Positions 20,602 through 31,343 of a stretch of 64,000 nt of DNA are shown here, piece after piece. The first letter of the stretch is position 1. Every line of letters begins with the position of its first letter. The position numbers and the translations under genes were made by a program. The DNA is from Kalaharituber pfeilii (taxonomy: Eukaryota; Ascomycota; Pezizomycetes; Pezizales; Pezizaceae), in assembly GCA_015179045.1 (NCBI GenBank), contig WHUZ01000051.1, forward strand, positions 372,001-436,000, read 5' to 3'. The notes below the pieces were generated by a model. It was not told the DNA's origin. It searched no databases and saw only the letters and a list, made by a program, of their open reading frames with translations.

Positions 20602-20993
20602 TGGTGGTGGGGGTACTGGCTTGTACCCCTTCTCGTCTGGCCAAATGAATCGGCCTTTGTTTCCCGCCCACCCGTGGTCGGCCTTCGTTGGGATCTCCGA
20701 AAGCGCCTACTGGATCGTCTGGGTCATCCAGGAACTCGAAGTACATGAAAGACCCTTTTGCTGCCTTTATTTCTTGTGTCTTTAGATACGCCGTGACCGC
20801 TCTCGCGACGACTGAGAACAGGTCTTGTGGGGCTGGCTTTGGCGGGGTGGTGGCTTTGTTTGTCGCAGTCGCCTTCTTGAGGTTTGCCTGTGTTAGCGGT
20901 AGGGGCTTTTTTGCCCCGTCTTCGTTCAGCAACAGTTCCTTCACGAAGCTGTCCCAACTTTCCTTTTCCTTCCGTCTTCTTGTCGTTTGACAT
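20158..20993 (-). pseudogene. N-terminal and central LINE ORF1 (nested copy), frameshifted
   Basis: The minus strand starts MSNDKKTEGKGKL at 20993, close to MSKDKKT of the intact copy at 43348. Frame changes follow near 20930 and 20600, giving KELLLNEDGAKKPLPLTQAN, SFMYFEFLDDPDDPVGAFGD, then the Pro-rich FSPIRCVDTPPSPPP, and ALRRELGNVKRWLSEDNEDV where the Ginger-like element begins. The glycine-rich plus-strand frames here are shadows of these proline codons. This copy is longer in the middle than the 43348 copy. Confidence 0.82.
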
Positions 20994-21260
20994 TGTGATT
21001 GGCTGGCTTGGTGGATGTCTATTGGAGCTTGGCGCCGGGGTGGTGTGGGTGTTTTTTTTGTTTTTTTTTGTTGAGCTGAAGATTCCTCGCGATTTTGCCC
21101 CTCGGGGGAAAACCGCAGTATCGGGTATTTGGGAAAGAAAATTAGATCAAAGTGCTCAGCGCGCTGAGAGCTTTCGATCTATGTAGGTTTCAGCGGGGGG
21201 AGCGTTGTAGTTGTGGAGTCGCTTCCAAACGCTCGTCCTGTGGTGGTTGTTGTCCCGGTG

Positions 21261-21530
21261 GGCTACCATTTCAGCAGCCTTTTCAGTATGTATTTCAGTA
21301 GCCATATCGGCTGCCATTTCGGTAGCCATATCAGCATGCATTTCATTAGCCATTTCGGCTGCCATTTGAGTAGCCTTTTCAGCATGCATTTCGATAGCCC
21401 TTTCGGCTGCCATTTCGGCTGCCATATCAGCACGCATTTCGGTAGCCATTTCGCCTGCCATTTCAGAAGCCTTTTCAGCATGCATTTCGGGTGCTATTTC
21501 GGCTGCCAACTCAGCAGCCATTTCAGCATT
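21261..21530 (-). repeat. 12 bp minisatellite, right part
   Basis: Same GCCATTTCGGCT-type units as 15061-15357. The first 12 bp (GGCTACCATTTC) are the second copy of the LINE target duplication. Confidence 0.9.
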
Positions 21531-21749
21531 AGATACACATGGCTGTTCCGACGCAAGGGCACAAGATGAGCTGCAATTGTCACGCGCCGGCGAGCTGGTG
21601 CTGCGACCGGATATGGCCAGTTCAGGGTAACAGTAGTTTCGCAAGCGCTGTTTTATTTCACGTAACCCCGCTATGGCAGAGGCTTGACAGGAGAGGCTTG
21701 TGGTAGCATTTCAATGGTTTCAGCTCAGCAGCGATGGCATGCTCTACTT
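21531..21749 (-). other. gene-free stretch with a decayed family B tail
   Basis: At 21648-21690, TTTTATTTCACGTAACCCCGC and CTATGGCAGAG form a short diverged family B tail in the minus direction. No gene. Confidence 0.5.
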
Positions 21750-21915
21750 GCAGGCGGCTATACTAGCAGGTGGGCTGTACTGGCAGGCGGCCCGCTATAC
21801 TAGCAGGCGGGCTCTGCTAGCAGGCAGACTGTACTAGCAGGCGGGCCATACTGGCAGGCGGGTTATACTAGCAGGCGGGCTGTACTAGCAGGCGGGCTAT
21901 AGTGGCAGCTTGCTA
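21750..21915 (+). repeat. minisatellite, CTAGCAGGCGGG family
   Basis: Seven to nine units of about 18-22 bp built on TACTAGCAGGCGGGCTG and TACTGGCAGGCGG. Confidence 0.85.
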
Positions 21916-22254
21916 GCTACCTATAGCTAGCCGGTTCTGTGAGCATGCCGGCTGTCAGCGGGACGGGATGACTCCGGACAGGTAGTTCCTTGTACGGTAA
22001 GCGGATCGCCAGTGGCGTGCGCTAATATGCAGAGTTTTCAAGGGTGGTGAGCTCGCATGTCCCCGAGTACAGCTTCATGTATATCGAAGATATGGTTGCT
22101 ACCCACTCACAGCTTTTCTCTTTCGCCTCCGCTGTCGCGGAATCATTTACCAATTACCACTTGATAGCCAGGACGCGTGGTCTTTCAACAAAGCCAGCTG
22201 CCACTACCTCCGAAGTTGACCATACATCCATTAGGTCTACCAGTAATACAGACC

Positions 22255-23075
22255 ATCTATTATGTACTGAGCCTAGCGCCAAGAAAAAAGCGCAGCACCA
22301 TTACAGAAAAAAAATTCATTGGATCGCTTAATGTCAATTACGTTTGATGCCAGCAATCGTCCCATAGTTCCATTTCGGCTTAGGCAACTACGTTCCATTG
22401 GGTCCTCGCTATACCTTGGCAGCAACCACACCAGACACCCCTAAGTATGGTACGGCATAGTGACTTAGAAGCATGATGAGTATGTATTCATATGCATGTC
22501 ATGAAGTATAGCAAGCACGGTGGCAGCATAGCATGATAAGTATGTATAGCATGGTGGAAGATTGAACGCAGTGGAGAGCGAGAGTGGATCAGTGCTAGGG
22601 GGGAGGTATGGGGGTAGGAGCGTGGTGTATGGAGGGCCTCGCGGTCGGGAGGCCAGTTACTGCTGTACTGTTGGAAAGGCCACAAAAAGCGCAGCACCAT
22701 TACAGAAAAAAAAATTGATTGGATCGCTTAATGTCAATTACGTTTGATGCCAGCAATCGTCCCTTCTTATAGCATAGTTCCTTCTCGCCTTAGGCAATTT
22801 GAGTTCTATTAGCTCCTCGCTACACCTTGGCAGCAACCACACCAGACACCCCTAAGTATGATACGGTGTAGTGACTTAGAAGCATGATGAGTATGTATTC
22901 ATATGCATGTTATGAAGTATAGCAAGCGTGGTGGCAGCATAGCATGATAAGTATGTGTAGCATGGTGGAAGATTGAACGCAGTGGAGAGCGGGAGTGGAT
23001 CAGGGCAGGGGGTGCTAGGGGGGAGGTATGGGAGGGCCTCACGGTCGGGAGGCCAGTTACTGCTTGTTTATTATG
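22255..23075 (+). repeat. tandem pair of ~420 bp repeat units
   Basis: Unit 1 runs from TATTATGTACTGAGCCTAGC (about 22258) to GAGGCCAGTTACTGC near 22665. Unit 2 begins slightly truncated at about 22683 (AAAAGCGCAGCACCATTACA) and ends near 23065. The pair is repeated at 26463-27360. Each unit includes GCATGATGAGTATGTATTC and a G-rich end. No coding capacity. It could be a satellite or tandem LTR-like units. Confidence 0.8.
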
Positions 23076-23599
23076 TACTTGTGTTGTTGCTGCGTCCTAA
23101 ATGGCCGAATAATAAAAAAAAGCTGTTACCGCAATTTTGTAAATACTTGGCTGAAGAGCTTTAATAGTATATAAGGCTCTTGAAAACTGTTCTAGCATAT
23201 ATTTTCTACTTATTCAATAGCTTACCATGCCCACTCTCACTCAGCATTTAACATTACCTATCATCTCGGTCTTATTCTGCTTAGCAATACCTATCCCCTA
23301 TGCATATCCTTTTATACCTAAATAGGCAATATGGGTGATAGATATGATATTTCTGTACTTCATTGAAGTACTCCAATTACTAAAGAGCAGTATACTTTTA
23401 ATGATGTATAATATTATTTTCAAGACTATGCATTAGTTACTAGATTTATAGTTGTAGTTTATAAATATCAACGATTCCTCTTTAGCTTCTCCATCCATGC
23501 TGGCAAATCAAAGGCCCAATAGCACCCATAAAATAGACAATGACCGACAGAGAAGTACCTACAGATCTACCTATTACAATACCTCAATAGCGGCCACAA
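23076..23599. other. gene-free stretch
   Basis: AT-rich sequence with no recognisable gene. The frame opening at 23497 only becomes meaningful after the LINE junction at 23612. Confidence 0.45.
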
Positions 23600-23611
23600 G
23601 ACCAATATACT

Positions 23612-24067
23612 CCCCGACACACCCATCCAACCCCGGTACCACCACTCCCAAAGAAGGCATCGTAGTACATGGGATAGCCCTGAGGAAGGACCTCAGGAAT
23701 GTCCGGAGATGGATGGAAGCAGACAATAAAGACATAGGAAAGATTACGGGATCAGATGGCTGAGGAACAAGACGATACTGAGGGAGGAAGGGAAAAAGAC
23801 AAGTTCGGTAGTTGTATACCTGGAGGACACAACGGAAGTAGACGGGGTGAGATTAGGAGGAAGATTGTTGAGAGCCTGCCGGTACGAGTCAGACAGAGGA
23901 CGGAAATAGGCAAAGGACGTCCCCCTGCATCGGCTTGGATCATCCACCCATAATACCAGTGAGAGTCGTGGGTTTCATGTAGCTACATTATATTTTTCCT
24001 TTACTTTAATAAAGACCCTCGCCATAGCCCATAGGGCGGCACGCGAGTATTGATAAAAAAAAAAAAA
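23612..24067 (+). mobile_element. 5'-truncated ORF1-only LINE
   Basis: Flanked by GACCAATATACT at 23600-23611 and 24068-24079. It contains the end of ORF1 (GIALRKDLRNVRRWMEADNKD, then KTSSVVVYLEDT in a second frame, ending in a DRGRK-like stretch and stop near 23913), a 3' UTR, the family A hairpin near 24009-24040 and a short poly(A). The frame is broken by a small deletion in the GIRWLR codons, which reads GSDG and a stop. It is the third copy in the window of the ORF1-only family. Confidence 0.9.
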
Positions 24068-24157
24068 GACCAATATACTAATCAAGGCTGACATCTCCTT
24101 CTATGATCATTATATGACCAAGAACAGTTATATGGCACCCTTACTGGTGAGAAGGCA

Positions 24158-24208
24158 TCGCCATAGCCCCATGGGCAGCAAGCGATCAATAATATGAAAA
24201 AAAAAAAA
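24158..24208 (+). mobile_element. micro-retroposon, hairpin family A
   Basis: A 51 bp insertion: TCGCCATAGCCCCATGGGC hairpin, AGCGATCAATAATATG and 12 A residues. It is flanked by TGGTGAGAAGGCA and TGGTGAGCAGGCA (24145-24157, 24209-24221), a 13 bp duplication with one mismatch. The outer stem is ATCGC with GCGAT, a compensatory change from CTCGC with GCGAG. Confidence 0.88.
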
Positions 24209-24221
24209 TGGTGAGCAGGCA

Positions 24222-24690
24222 AAGATTTTTTGCATGTTTGGAGCATACTCATACCAGCCACATGCAACGAATGTGTACTAGCACACCTGTTAGTCATGGT
24301 ACTCAGCCAATTATCCAGCAATTTGTACAACTAGCTTTAAATTAATTTCGTCAGAAAAAGATCAAGGGAAAAGCTAAAGCGCATGCTATGACTTCTGCTG
24401 AGTTGGCTGAATGAACAGCTGCTACAAGAAGTACTAGAAAGTGCCATATGGAAGGCTCCTTAGGTGTAGTTGAGCTTGAGGATACGCAAGCTACGCAGGA
24501 TGTTATTCTTGTTGCATCAAGGTCCCATGTATCTTCCACTGCATCTATTTAGTTGTTCAGGTATTGTGCTCGAGTACATAATATCTTAGCCTAGGTACCT
24601 CTGAATCGTAATCCTTGAAAACCCTGCAAATTAGCGCACGCCACTGGCGATCCGCTTACCGTACAAGGAACTACCTGTCCCGAGTCATCC
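24222..24690. other. stretch with possible decayed coding sequence
   Basis: A plus-strand frame around 24350-24550 reads KKIKGKAKAHAMTSAELAE, a stop, TAATRSTRKCHMEGSLGVVE and LEDTQATQDVILVASR. It looks protein-like but is broken, and I do not recognise a family. It may be a transposase remnant. Confidence 0.3.
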
Positions 24691-24694
24691 CGTC

Positions 24695-24915
24695 AGCGGG
24701 AGGCGGTCATGGCTTGCCGGCAGTCATGGCTTGCCGGCGGTCATGGCTTGCCGGCGCTCATGGCTTGCCGGGGGTCTTTTTTTTTTTTTTTTTTTTTCTA
24801 TTTCATTAATCGCATGCCGCCCTAGGGGCTATGGCGATATGCCAGCGGTCTTGGCTTGCCGGCGGTCGTGGCTTGCCCGCCGTCGTGGCTTCCCAGCGGT
24901 CGTGGCTTGGTGTGT
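24695..24915 (+). repeat. 17 bp minisatellite split by a LINE tail
   Basis: Units of TCATGGCTTGCCGGCGG at 24707-24776, and related CTTGGCTTGCCGGCGGT units at 24845-24915, separated by the family A tail at 24777-24838. Confidence 0.8.
24777..24838 (-). mobile_element. micro-retroposon, hairpin family A
   Basis: Poly(T), CTATTTCATTAATCGC, the GCCGCCCTAGGGGC hairpin and TATGGCGATA. The outer stem in the sense direction is ATCGC with GCGAT, as in the 24158 copy. The flanks GCCGGGGGTCTT and GCCAGCGGTCTT may be the target duplication, but both lie in a minisatellite, so this is not decisive. Confidence 0.8.
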
Positions 24916-24934
24916 GGAGGCTGTAAGGACAATG

Positions 24935-25200
24935 TGTGCAATTTCATATCTATGACGGGTCCCTTTCAACATCGTGAGATGTGTGAACGTGAGCTGAATC
25001 TGACACGTACCGTAGGGCCCGTTGGACGGCACGACAGTGGCATGATGAGTGCAATTTCATATGTATGGCGGGTCCCTTTCAATGTCGCGAGATGTGTGAA
25101 TGTGAGCTGAATCTGATACGTACCATAGGGCCCAATCGATAACACGAGAATGGCAGAATGAGGTCAATTTCACAGGTATGGCGGGTCCCTTTCAATATCA
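24935..25200 (+). repeat. satellite array, GCGGGTCCCTTTCAA family
   Basis: Three units with ATGGCGGGTCCCTTTCAA and GTGAGCTGAATCTGACACGT segments. Related to the 5436, 7620 and 31570 arrays. Confidence 0.75.
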
Positions 25201-25214
25201 CGAAATGTATAGCA

Positions 25215-25591
25215 ACGACAGTGGAGACACAAGATAGGGAAAGAGACTTCTCCCGAGTGCAGGTGGTGCGGAAGAGACTATGAAAATTTTGCGCACATCA
25301 TGGGGGGGTGCGAGGTGTGGAGGAAGAGACTACCGAGAGGAGAGGAGGGAATAAGGGGGCCGATAAGGGATGAGGGGTTAGGGGGGGAGAAATGACGCTG
25401 GCGGAGGTGATGGACTGGGCGGCAGAGTAGACGGAGTGGTGCAGGACACGCTCGATGTTGCGACGTTGTTTTTTACTTTTTCTGTGATGTTATACTCTGT
25501 TTATTCGTTGTTATGTATGTAAATCCTCGCCATAGCCTACAAGGCGGCATGCGAGTAATAACATTTAAAAAAAAAAAAAAAAAAAAAAAAA
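25215..25591 (+). mobile_element. LINE ORF2 3' fragment with family A tail
   Basis: Flanked by a perfect 13 bp duplication GAAATGTATAGCA (25202-25214, 25592-25604). It encodes the ORF2 C-terminus: SPECRWCGRDYENFAHIMGGC with the C-x2-C-x8-H-x4-C finger, then VWRKRLPRGEE and LAEVMDWAAE. The same finger in the full-length LINE reads CRWCGEEEETTEHVLTRC. A 3' UTR follows, with a hairpin in which GCCT pairs with AGGC, and about 26 A residues. A normal 5'-truncated LINE insertion, diverged from the 56133 element. Confidence 0.92.
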
Positions 25592-25694
25592 GAAATGTAT
25601 AGCACCTATGCCAAGAAACCATGGAGCTACGGCCGCTCCATGGTTTCTTGGCATGATGAGACAAGGTAGCACGCATGTCTGGTATGGGAAGTAC

Positions 25695-25749
25695 TTTGTT
25701 TTTTTTTGTTTTTTTCATTACTCGCGTGCCGCCTTGTAGGCTATGGCGG
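25695..25749 (-). mobile_element. micro-retroposon, hairpin family A
   Basis: A 55 bp minus-strand insertion: T-rich tail, CATTACTCGCGTGCCGCC, TTGTAGGCTATGGCGG. It is flanked by a perfect 14 bp duplication GGTATGGGAAGTAC at 25681-25694 and 25750-25763. The hairpin has the GCCT/AGGC stem also seen at 25530. Confidence 0.93.
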
Positions 25750-25765
25750 GGTATGGGAAGTACCG

Positions 25766-25995
25766 CAATGGCAACGCACTTTTGCAGCGCAATGGCAGCA
25801 CATCTTCGCAGTGCAATAGAAGCATACATTGGCAGCGCACCTTGCAGCAGCACAATTGCAGCAGCACAATTGCAGCAGCACAATGGCACCGCACTTTCAC
25901 AGCACAATGGCAGCGCACTTTCGCAGCGCAATGGCACCGCACTTTGGAAGCGCAATGGCAGCGCAGCTTGGCAGTGCAATGGCAGCATACATTTG
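25766..25995 (+). repeat. minisatellite with core GCAATGGCAGCGCA
   Basis: About ten imperfect units such as GCAATGGCAGCGCACTT and a run of GCAGCAGCACAATT. Reverse-oriented relative of the 4567 and 34282 arrays. Confidence 0.85.
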
Positions 25996-26179
25996 ATATG
26001 TATAGTTGGTGCGACCCGATGGTGCAAGATAAAGTGGAATAAGCTGAATTTGTTACGGTGTCTGCGATTGCAGCGAAGTGTAGGTGTAACTTAGGACAAC
26101 GCTCGGAACTTGACCTTTGTATAGAGGCCTCCACGGCCTCTATATATAGGCGTCCAGCGTGTCGGTTATTTGCATCATC

Positions 26180-26460
26180 GGCAAAAAAAAAATCGCCCTG
26201 AAGCGCCCGGGGTCCTGAAAACCCCACAAGCGCCTCGTGCGCCCTGGATGCATTTCACCTCTTCTCAGCGCCATGTCGCGCTAAAAGTGAAGCTACCATC
26301 CATGGCGTCATTTTGTACCACTGGTGGCCAATTGTGTCTGAGCGGCAACATGATGCTATCTGCACGCCAAGATACCACAATACATTTGAATTTAGTTTCC
26401 AACTTGCCAAGTCGATTATTTCATAAAAAGCTAAATCATTAAATTGCCGAGTAAAAAATG
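26180..26460 (+). repeat. dispersed ~285 bp repeat, copy 2
   Basis: Very similar to 4270-4556, starting after GCATCATCGGCAAAAA and ending near ATCATTAAATTGCCGAGTAA. The next base block is the ~420 bp tandem unit. Confidence 0.75.
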
Positions 26461-26462
26461 TT

Positions 26463-27360
26463 ATCTATTATGTACTGAGCCTAGCGCCAAGAAAAAAGCG
26501 CAGCACCATTACAGAAAAAAAATTCATTGGATCGCTTAATGTCAATTACGTTTGATGCCAGCAATCGTCCCTTCTTATAGCATAGTTCCTTCTCGGCTTA
26601 GGCAACTTGCGTTCTATTAGCTCCTCGCTACACCTTGGCAGCAACCACACCAGACACCCCTAAGTATGATACGGTATGGTGACTTAGAAGCATGATGAGT
26701 ATGTATTCATATGCATGTTATGAAGTATAGCAAGCGTGGTGGCAGCATAGCATGATAAGTATGTGTAGCATAGTGGAATATTGAACGCAGTGGAGAGCGG
26801 GAGTGGATCAGTGCAGGAGGTACTAGGGGGGAGGTATGGCATGGTGTATGGAGGGCCTCACGGTCGGGAGGCCAGTTACTGCTTGTCTATTATGTACTGA
26901 GCCTAGCGCCAAGAAAAAAGCGCAGCACCATTACAGAAAAAAATTTCATTGGATCGCTTAATGTCAATTACGTTTGATGCCAGCAGCATAGTTCCTTCTC
27001 GGCTTAGGCAACTGCGTTCCATTGGGTCCTCGCTACACCTTGGCAGCAACCACACCACACACTCTTAAGCATGGTACGGCATAGTGACTTAGAAGCATGA
27101 TGAGTATGTATTCATATGCATGTCATGAAGTATAGCAAGTGTGGTGGCAGCATAGCATGATTTTTTTTTTTTTTTTTTTTGTCACATGACCCCGCATGCG
27201 GCTCTTCGCCATGGCAGGACAGCATAGCATGATAAGTATGTGTAGCATGGTGAGTATTTGAGAAGATCGAGCACAGTAGAGAGCGGGAATGGATCAGTGC
27301 AGGGGGGAGGTAGGGGGGCGGTATGGGAGTAGGAGCGTGGTGGTATAGAGGGCCTCCCGG
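26463..27360 (+). repeat. second tandem pair of ~420 bp repeat units
   Basis: Unit starts at about 26465 and 26888 (ATTATGTACTGAGCCTAGCG), a period near 423 bp. The second unit is interrupted by the micro-retroposon at 27162. Same family as 22255-23075. Confidence 0.85.
27162..27219 (-). mobile_element. micro-retroposon, hairpin family B
   Basis: A 58 bp minus-strand insertion: 19 T residues, GTCACATGACCCCGC, ATGCGGCTCTTCGCCATGGC. Perfect 14 bp duplication CAGCATAGCATGAT (27148-27161, 27220-27233). The neighbouring uninterrupted repeat units show the empty-site sequence, confirming the insertion. Confidence 0.95.
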
Positions 27361-28581
27361 CCAACCTACATCATCTTCACATCTCCGCAGCAGTTCGGCG
27401 CCTACAGAGCAAACTAAAAATGGTCACAAGGTTGGTCCGCGATGTTGATGTGTTGAACATCCCATTAGTATTATAGCTTAACGATCGGCATGTCTTCTCC
27501 CCTTGCCACTTGTCCATCATGTCTGGTCACCAAGCGACCACAGAATTATGGAACTTTATCGCATGGGAGATTCATCGCGACCGTCAATGGCCATCCCCCC
27601 ACCGATTCTCGCTTATGGTATTCCCCCCGTACCCCCACCTTCCCTTCCTCGCCAAACTATGCCCCAATTCTTCCATACATACTCTGATCTCGAGCGGTCC
27701 CACAAATAGACCTACTACCTCTTTGCGCAGACACCATGTCACATTTCTGCACACGCCCTACAGTAGAACTTAGCACAAGAGCGCATTAACTATTGATGTT
27801 GCCAAAGCAGGGCTAAATACGACGGGGGATCTCCTAGCCTAACTTTGCAGTTCATTCTTAATCCAAACTGGTTTAAACTCAGGAATATGCAATTGATGAA
27901 ATATTTCCACTACAATCCTGAGGCACATACTGAGATTTTTACAAATGGCCCTAATGCACGTTTAGAATTAACCACAGCAAGATCCCACCTATCATAGGTA
28001 CATAGATGATACTACATATAGAATCTTTATGTTTTTTATCAGATTACACGATTTTATCAGATTATCAAAACTAAACTCACTTGGTCAAGTCCAAGTCGTA
28101 GCCCGGCCGGTGAAGCCGATTGAAGTTTGCACATCCTATCCTCTTACTGCCTGTTTATTTTTTTTTTCTTGCAATTATGGTTCGAGTAACTAGTCATCGA
28201 TTATACCTTTCGCTCCAATCAAATAGACTAGCTCATTCTGAGTTCATGAGCTCTTTACTGGGTTTGTATTGCCATAGTTCTATTAAGATGGACAAGCTAA
28301 GATCTGATTTACCTAGATCTATACTAGATGGAGAAACAAGGAATATGCACTAAATGCTCTCTGAAAAATATACCGTGTTCCCTGAGAAGCAGGAGGTTTT
28401 GAGGGGTCAATGGAGATTCCCACATGGATGACTATCTTTTGTGACTTGATTTGAATTTTTCGTGGGTGTCTAAAGTCACCGTTCTAAACCAGATTCTTTA
28501 AAAAAGGAATTTGTTGGCTCCAAATCTGCAAGGGAGATTGACTTGATATACCTTTAAGCACTTTCAATCGTCTGTTACAAT
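27361..28581. other. gene-free stretch upstream of the ABC gene
   Basis: No recognisable gene. The open frames at 27490-27773 are proline-rich and overlapping, without domain motifs. 28000-28580 is AT-rich and may hold the promoter of the ABC gene. Confidence 0.4.
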
Positions 28582-31269
28582 ATGAGGACTCAGGATGATA
28601 GATTGAAGACGCAGCCGCCCAATGGTTCCTCCGTCAATATCCAACTAGAGTCTACAGCAAACATACAAGAAACTGCAGAATGCCATCCTCAGCAATCGAA
28701 TATTGAGATAAGCTCACTGAACATTAACCCTACGACTCAAAATTCCTTTACGAAGCGTTTTGTTAGGTTTCCAAATGCATTCACCAGCATCTTTCGGACT
28801 CATTACTTCAGATTATATAGGCCTTTAGAGACATGGCGGGAGAAACTTCTGTTGATCAGCGCCATTATATTGTCTCTAGTAGCTGGCGTACCGCTGCCCA
28901 TTATTGGCGTTATATTCGGGTAAGTTTCTTCCTCTAATTTGCAGCGATATTCCTCTAATTGATTCAGAAAAATCATCAATGGGTTTCCACCAGATGAAGA
29001 AACACTTAAGATACGAATAGCACAGTTGATTGGAGTTGGTATGTGGCTTAACGTCCTGCGACTAAATGTCACACTGACATAGTTTCAGCAATTGCCTATT
29101 TCCTCGTTACTTGGGGATGGGCAACATGTTGGGGTATAGTAGGAGAAAGAGTTGCTAGAGGACTGAGGGAGCAGATGCTGAAAAAAGCCATGGGAATGGA
29201 CATGACTTATTTTGAAGTTGAATGCGTCGATGTATGCCCAACTTCAATGCCCTCGGTATTACAACTGCTAACCTCAGCACACAGATCGCTCATAGGCTCA
29301 CGGCGGATACACAAACTATCCAGCTTGGGGTATCAGAAAAATGTGGCTTATTCCTCCAATCAATTGCATATTTCATTGCTGCTTTCATTACCGGCTTTGT
29401 CCTCAATCCACGTCTCACTGGTATCCTCTTCGTGGCTGTCATACCGCCCATGGGCTGTGTCATAATATTTGGCACCGCCATAGTTTCCAAATGCGCACAG
29501 CTGGCTCAAAATGACAGTGCCAAGGCCAATGATGTTGCGGAGGGAGCCATCAATGCAGTTCAGGTTGTCCAGGCATTTGGTGTGTTAGAGAGACTCGCAG
29601 AGGAGCACCTTCGACTGATAAGGCCTGCCGTAAAAAATGGCATCAAAAAAAGTATATACGGGGCCGCTATGCTTGGAGTGGTATATTTTGTAGCGTACGT
29701 AAGGAGCAGCTCAAGTAATTCGCATTTTGTTAACTCGGTGAATAGGTACGCAGCAAATGCACTCGCATTTTACGAGGGATCAAGAATCATTACATTGGAA
29801 GGGTTTGATGCCATAGAGGGAGCGGGGACAGTGTATACTGTCGTATTTCTCATTTTAGACGCATCTTTCGTCATTGGACAATTTGGACCGTTTTTGCAGA
29901 CATTTGCACTTTCTGCCGCAGCAGGAGAGAAGGTTCTGTCGATTATCGATCATCCAGAACCCATCATCAGTTCATATGCTACTGCTGGAGCCAAATTACC
30001 CATCAACGAGAATGGAGTTGAACTTGAATTTAAAGATGTGAGCTTTGCTTACCCAGCACGCCCAGCAGTGAAGGTGCTAAACCAGGTGAGTCTTACTTTC
30101 AAAGCCGGGACCCTGACTGCTATCGTTGGCCCGTCCGGGAGTGGAAAAAGTACAGTTGCTTCCCTGTTGCTACGCTTTTATGACCCGTCATCAGGAGCTG
30201 TTCGTGCTTCAGGTTTGGATTTGCAAACGGTCAACCTAAGAGATTATAGGTCTCACGTGGCGCTTGTGGACCAGGTTCCTGTGCTTTTTGCTGGGTCAAT
30301 ACTTGACAATATCAAGCATGGTTTACTTCAAAAGCCTGGCCTACCTGAAGATGAGATTATTAGACTTTGCCATCAAGCCGCTCGGGACGCCAATGCTTAT
30401 GACTTTATCATGAAGCTTCCTCAGGGTTTTGATACTATCATAGGAAGTACCGCTGCCACTCAGTTAAGCGGCGGACAGAGACAAAGAATTGCAATTGCAC
30501 GTGCCATTGTTGGAAACCCTTCGGTACTGGTTCTCGATGAACCCACAAGCGCATTGGATGCAACTGGAGAGGCTGTTGTCCTAGAAGCTCTGGAACGTGC
30601 AGCCCTTGCTGCTCACCGAACTACCATTATGATCGCTCATCGACTTGCCACTGTGAAGTCCGCAGATAATATTGTTGTAATGGTCAATGGACAAGTGGTT
30701 GAACATGGCAGCCATCTAGAGCTGATGGAGAGACAAGGCGCCTATTATGATTTGATCAAAGCGCAAAAGCTACTTGGTTCAAGTTCAAGCCTTTCGAGTA
30801 TAGAGACAAAAGTAGACATAGATGATTTCGGGGCGACCGTGGAACCAAAATCCAGCCCCCAGGTAGGTGTAGATAGCGCTGGGCTTTCAATATATGAACC
30901 GGGAACATCTTATTCAACAGCGCAAATATTACACCGATGCTTTCAAACAAGCAGACCAGATCTTTGGCTGATACTATTGGGACTGACCGGTATGAGATCT
31001 GTATCCAACGTTTTCTTCAAAATGTCCAATTTATTAACTGAGATTTAGCTTGTGTTGTTACTGGCGGCATTATTACAGGAGAGTCGGTCATTTTTGGGAA
31101 TTTGATTTCAACACTGAATGACCGGTCAGATATGGAAGGACTCAAGTCTCGGGCATCCTTTTTCTCCCTCATGTTCTTTGTTCTAGCACTGAGTTACATC
31201 CCTCTTGGCGTACACCGAACCCCTGTCAAAAAAGACCTTGGCGACAACCGCGAATGCCATCTTATATAG
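28582..31269 (+). pseudogene. truncated ABC-B (MDR-type) multidrug transporter
   Basis: Six exons with consistent reading phase: 28582-28919, 28968-29038, 29083-29231, 29285-29694, 29746-30989, 31049-31269, about 810 residues. Introns of 44-59 bp have GT-AG ends and branch motifs such as CTAAC. The first transmembrane domain is followed by a complete nucleotide-binding domain: Walker A GPSGSGKST, a Q-loop region (DQVPVLFAGS), signature LSGGQRQR, Walker B VLVLDEP and switch His in IAHRL. The second transmembrane domain has just begun (VVTGGIITGESVIFGNLIS) when the gene ends in a direct duplication and a stop at 31267. Full fungal MDR pumps are about 1250-1350 residues, so the second half is missing. 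The first half may still be made, but efflux activity is unlikely. Confidence 0.8.
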
Positions 31270-31343
31270 TACTGAGTTACATCCCTCTTGGCGTACACCG
31301 AACCCCTGTCAAAAAAGACCTTGGCGACAACCGCGAATGCCAT
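31188..31343 (+). repeat. 73 bp direct duplication at the ABC gene breakpoint
   Basis: 31188-31260 and 31271-31343 are identical as read, starting ACTGAGTTACATCCCTCTTG, separated by CTTATATAGT. The first bases are ABC coding sequence; the rest is foreign to the family. It marks the place where the transporter gene was cut off. Confidence 0.9.

Larger units (their letters stand above)
15358..21260 (-). mobile_element. ORF1-only LINE interrupted by a Ginger-like transposon
   Basis: A minus-strand insertion with poly(T) at 15358 and its 5' end at 21260, flanked by the 12 bp duplication GGCTACCATTTC at 15346-15357 and 21261-21272. Its own sequence is 15358-15696 plus 20158-21260, about 1.44 kb. 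It has a 5' leader resembling that at 43061 (GAACGAGCGTTTGGAAG-like), an ORF1-type gene ending at RGRR, a short 3' UTR and the family A hairpin. There is no endonuclease or reverse transcriptase region, and the same gene order and end point are seen in the copy at 43061-47747. It would need enzymes from an element such as the one at 52459. Confidence 0.9.

Noticed and set aside
20165..20785. Glycine- and tryptophan-rich plus-strand frames
   Set aside because: They are the reverse of proline-rich codons of the LINE ORF1 on the minus strand.
15358..21260. Two separate LINE fragments at 15.4 and 20.2-21.3 kb
   Set aside because: The shared 12 bp target duplication at the outer edges and complementary halves of one ORF show a single insertion split by another element.
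27490..27773. Three overlapping proline-rich frames
   Set aside because: No domain, no preferred frame, no intron signals linking to other coding sequence.
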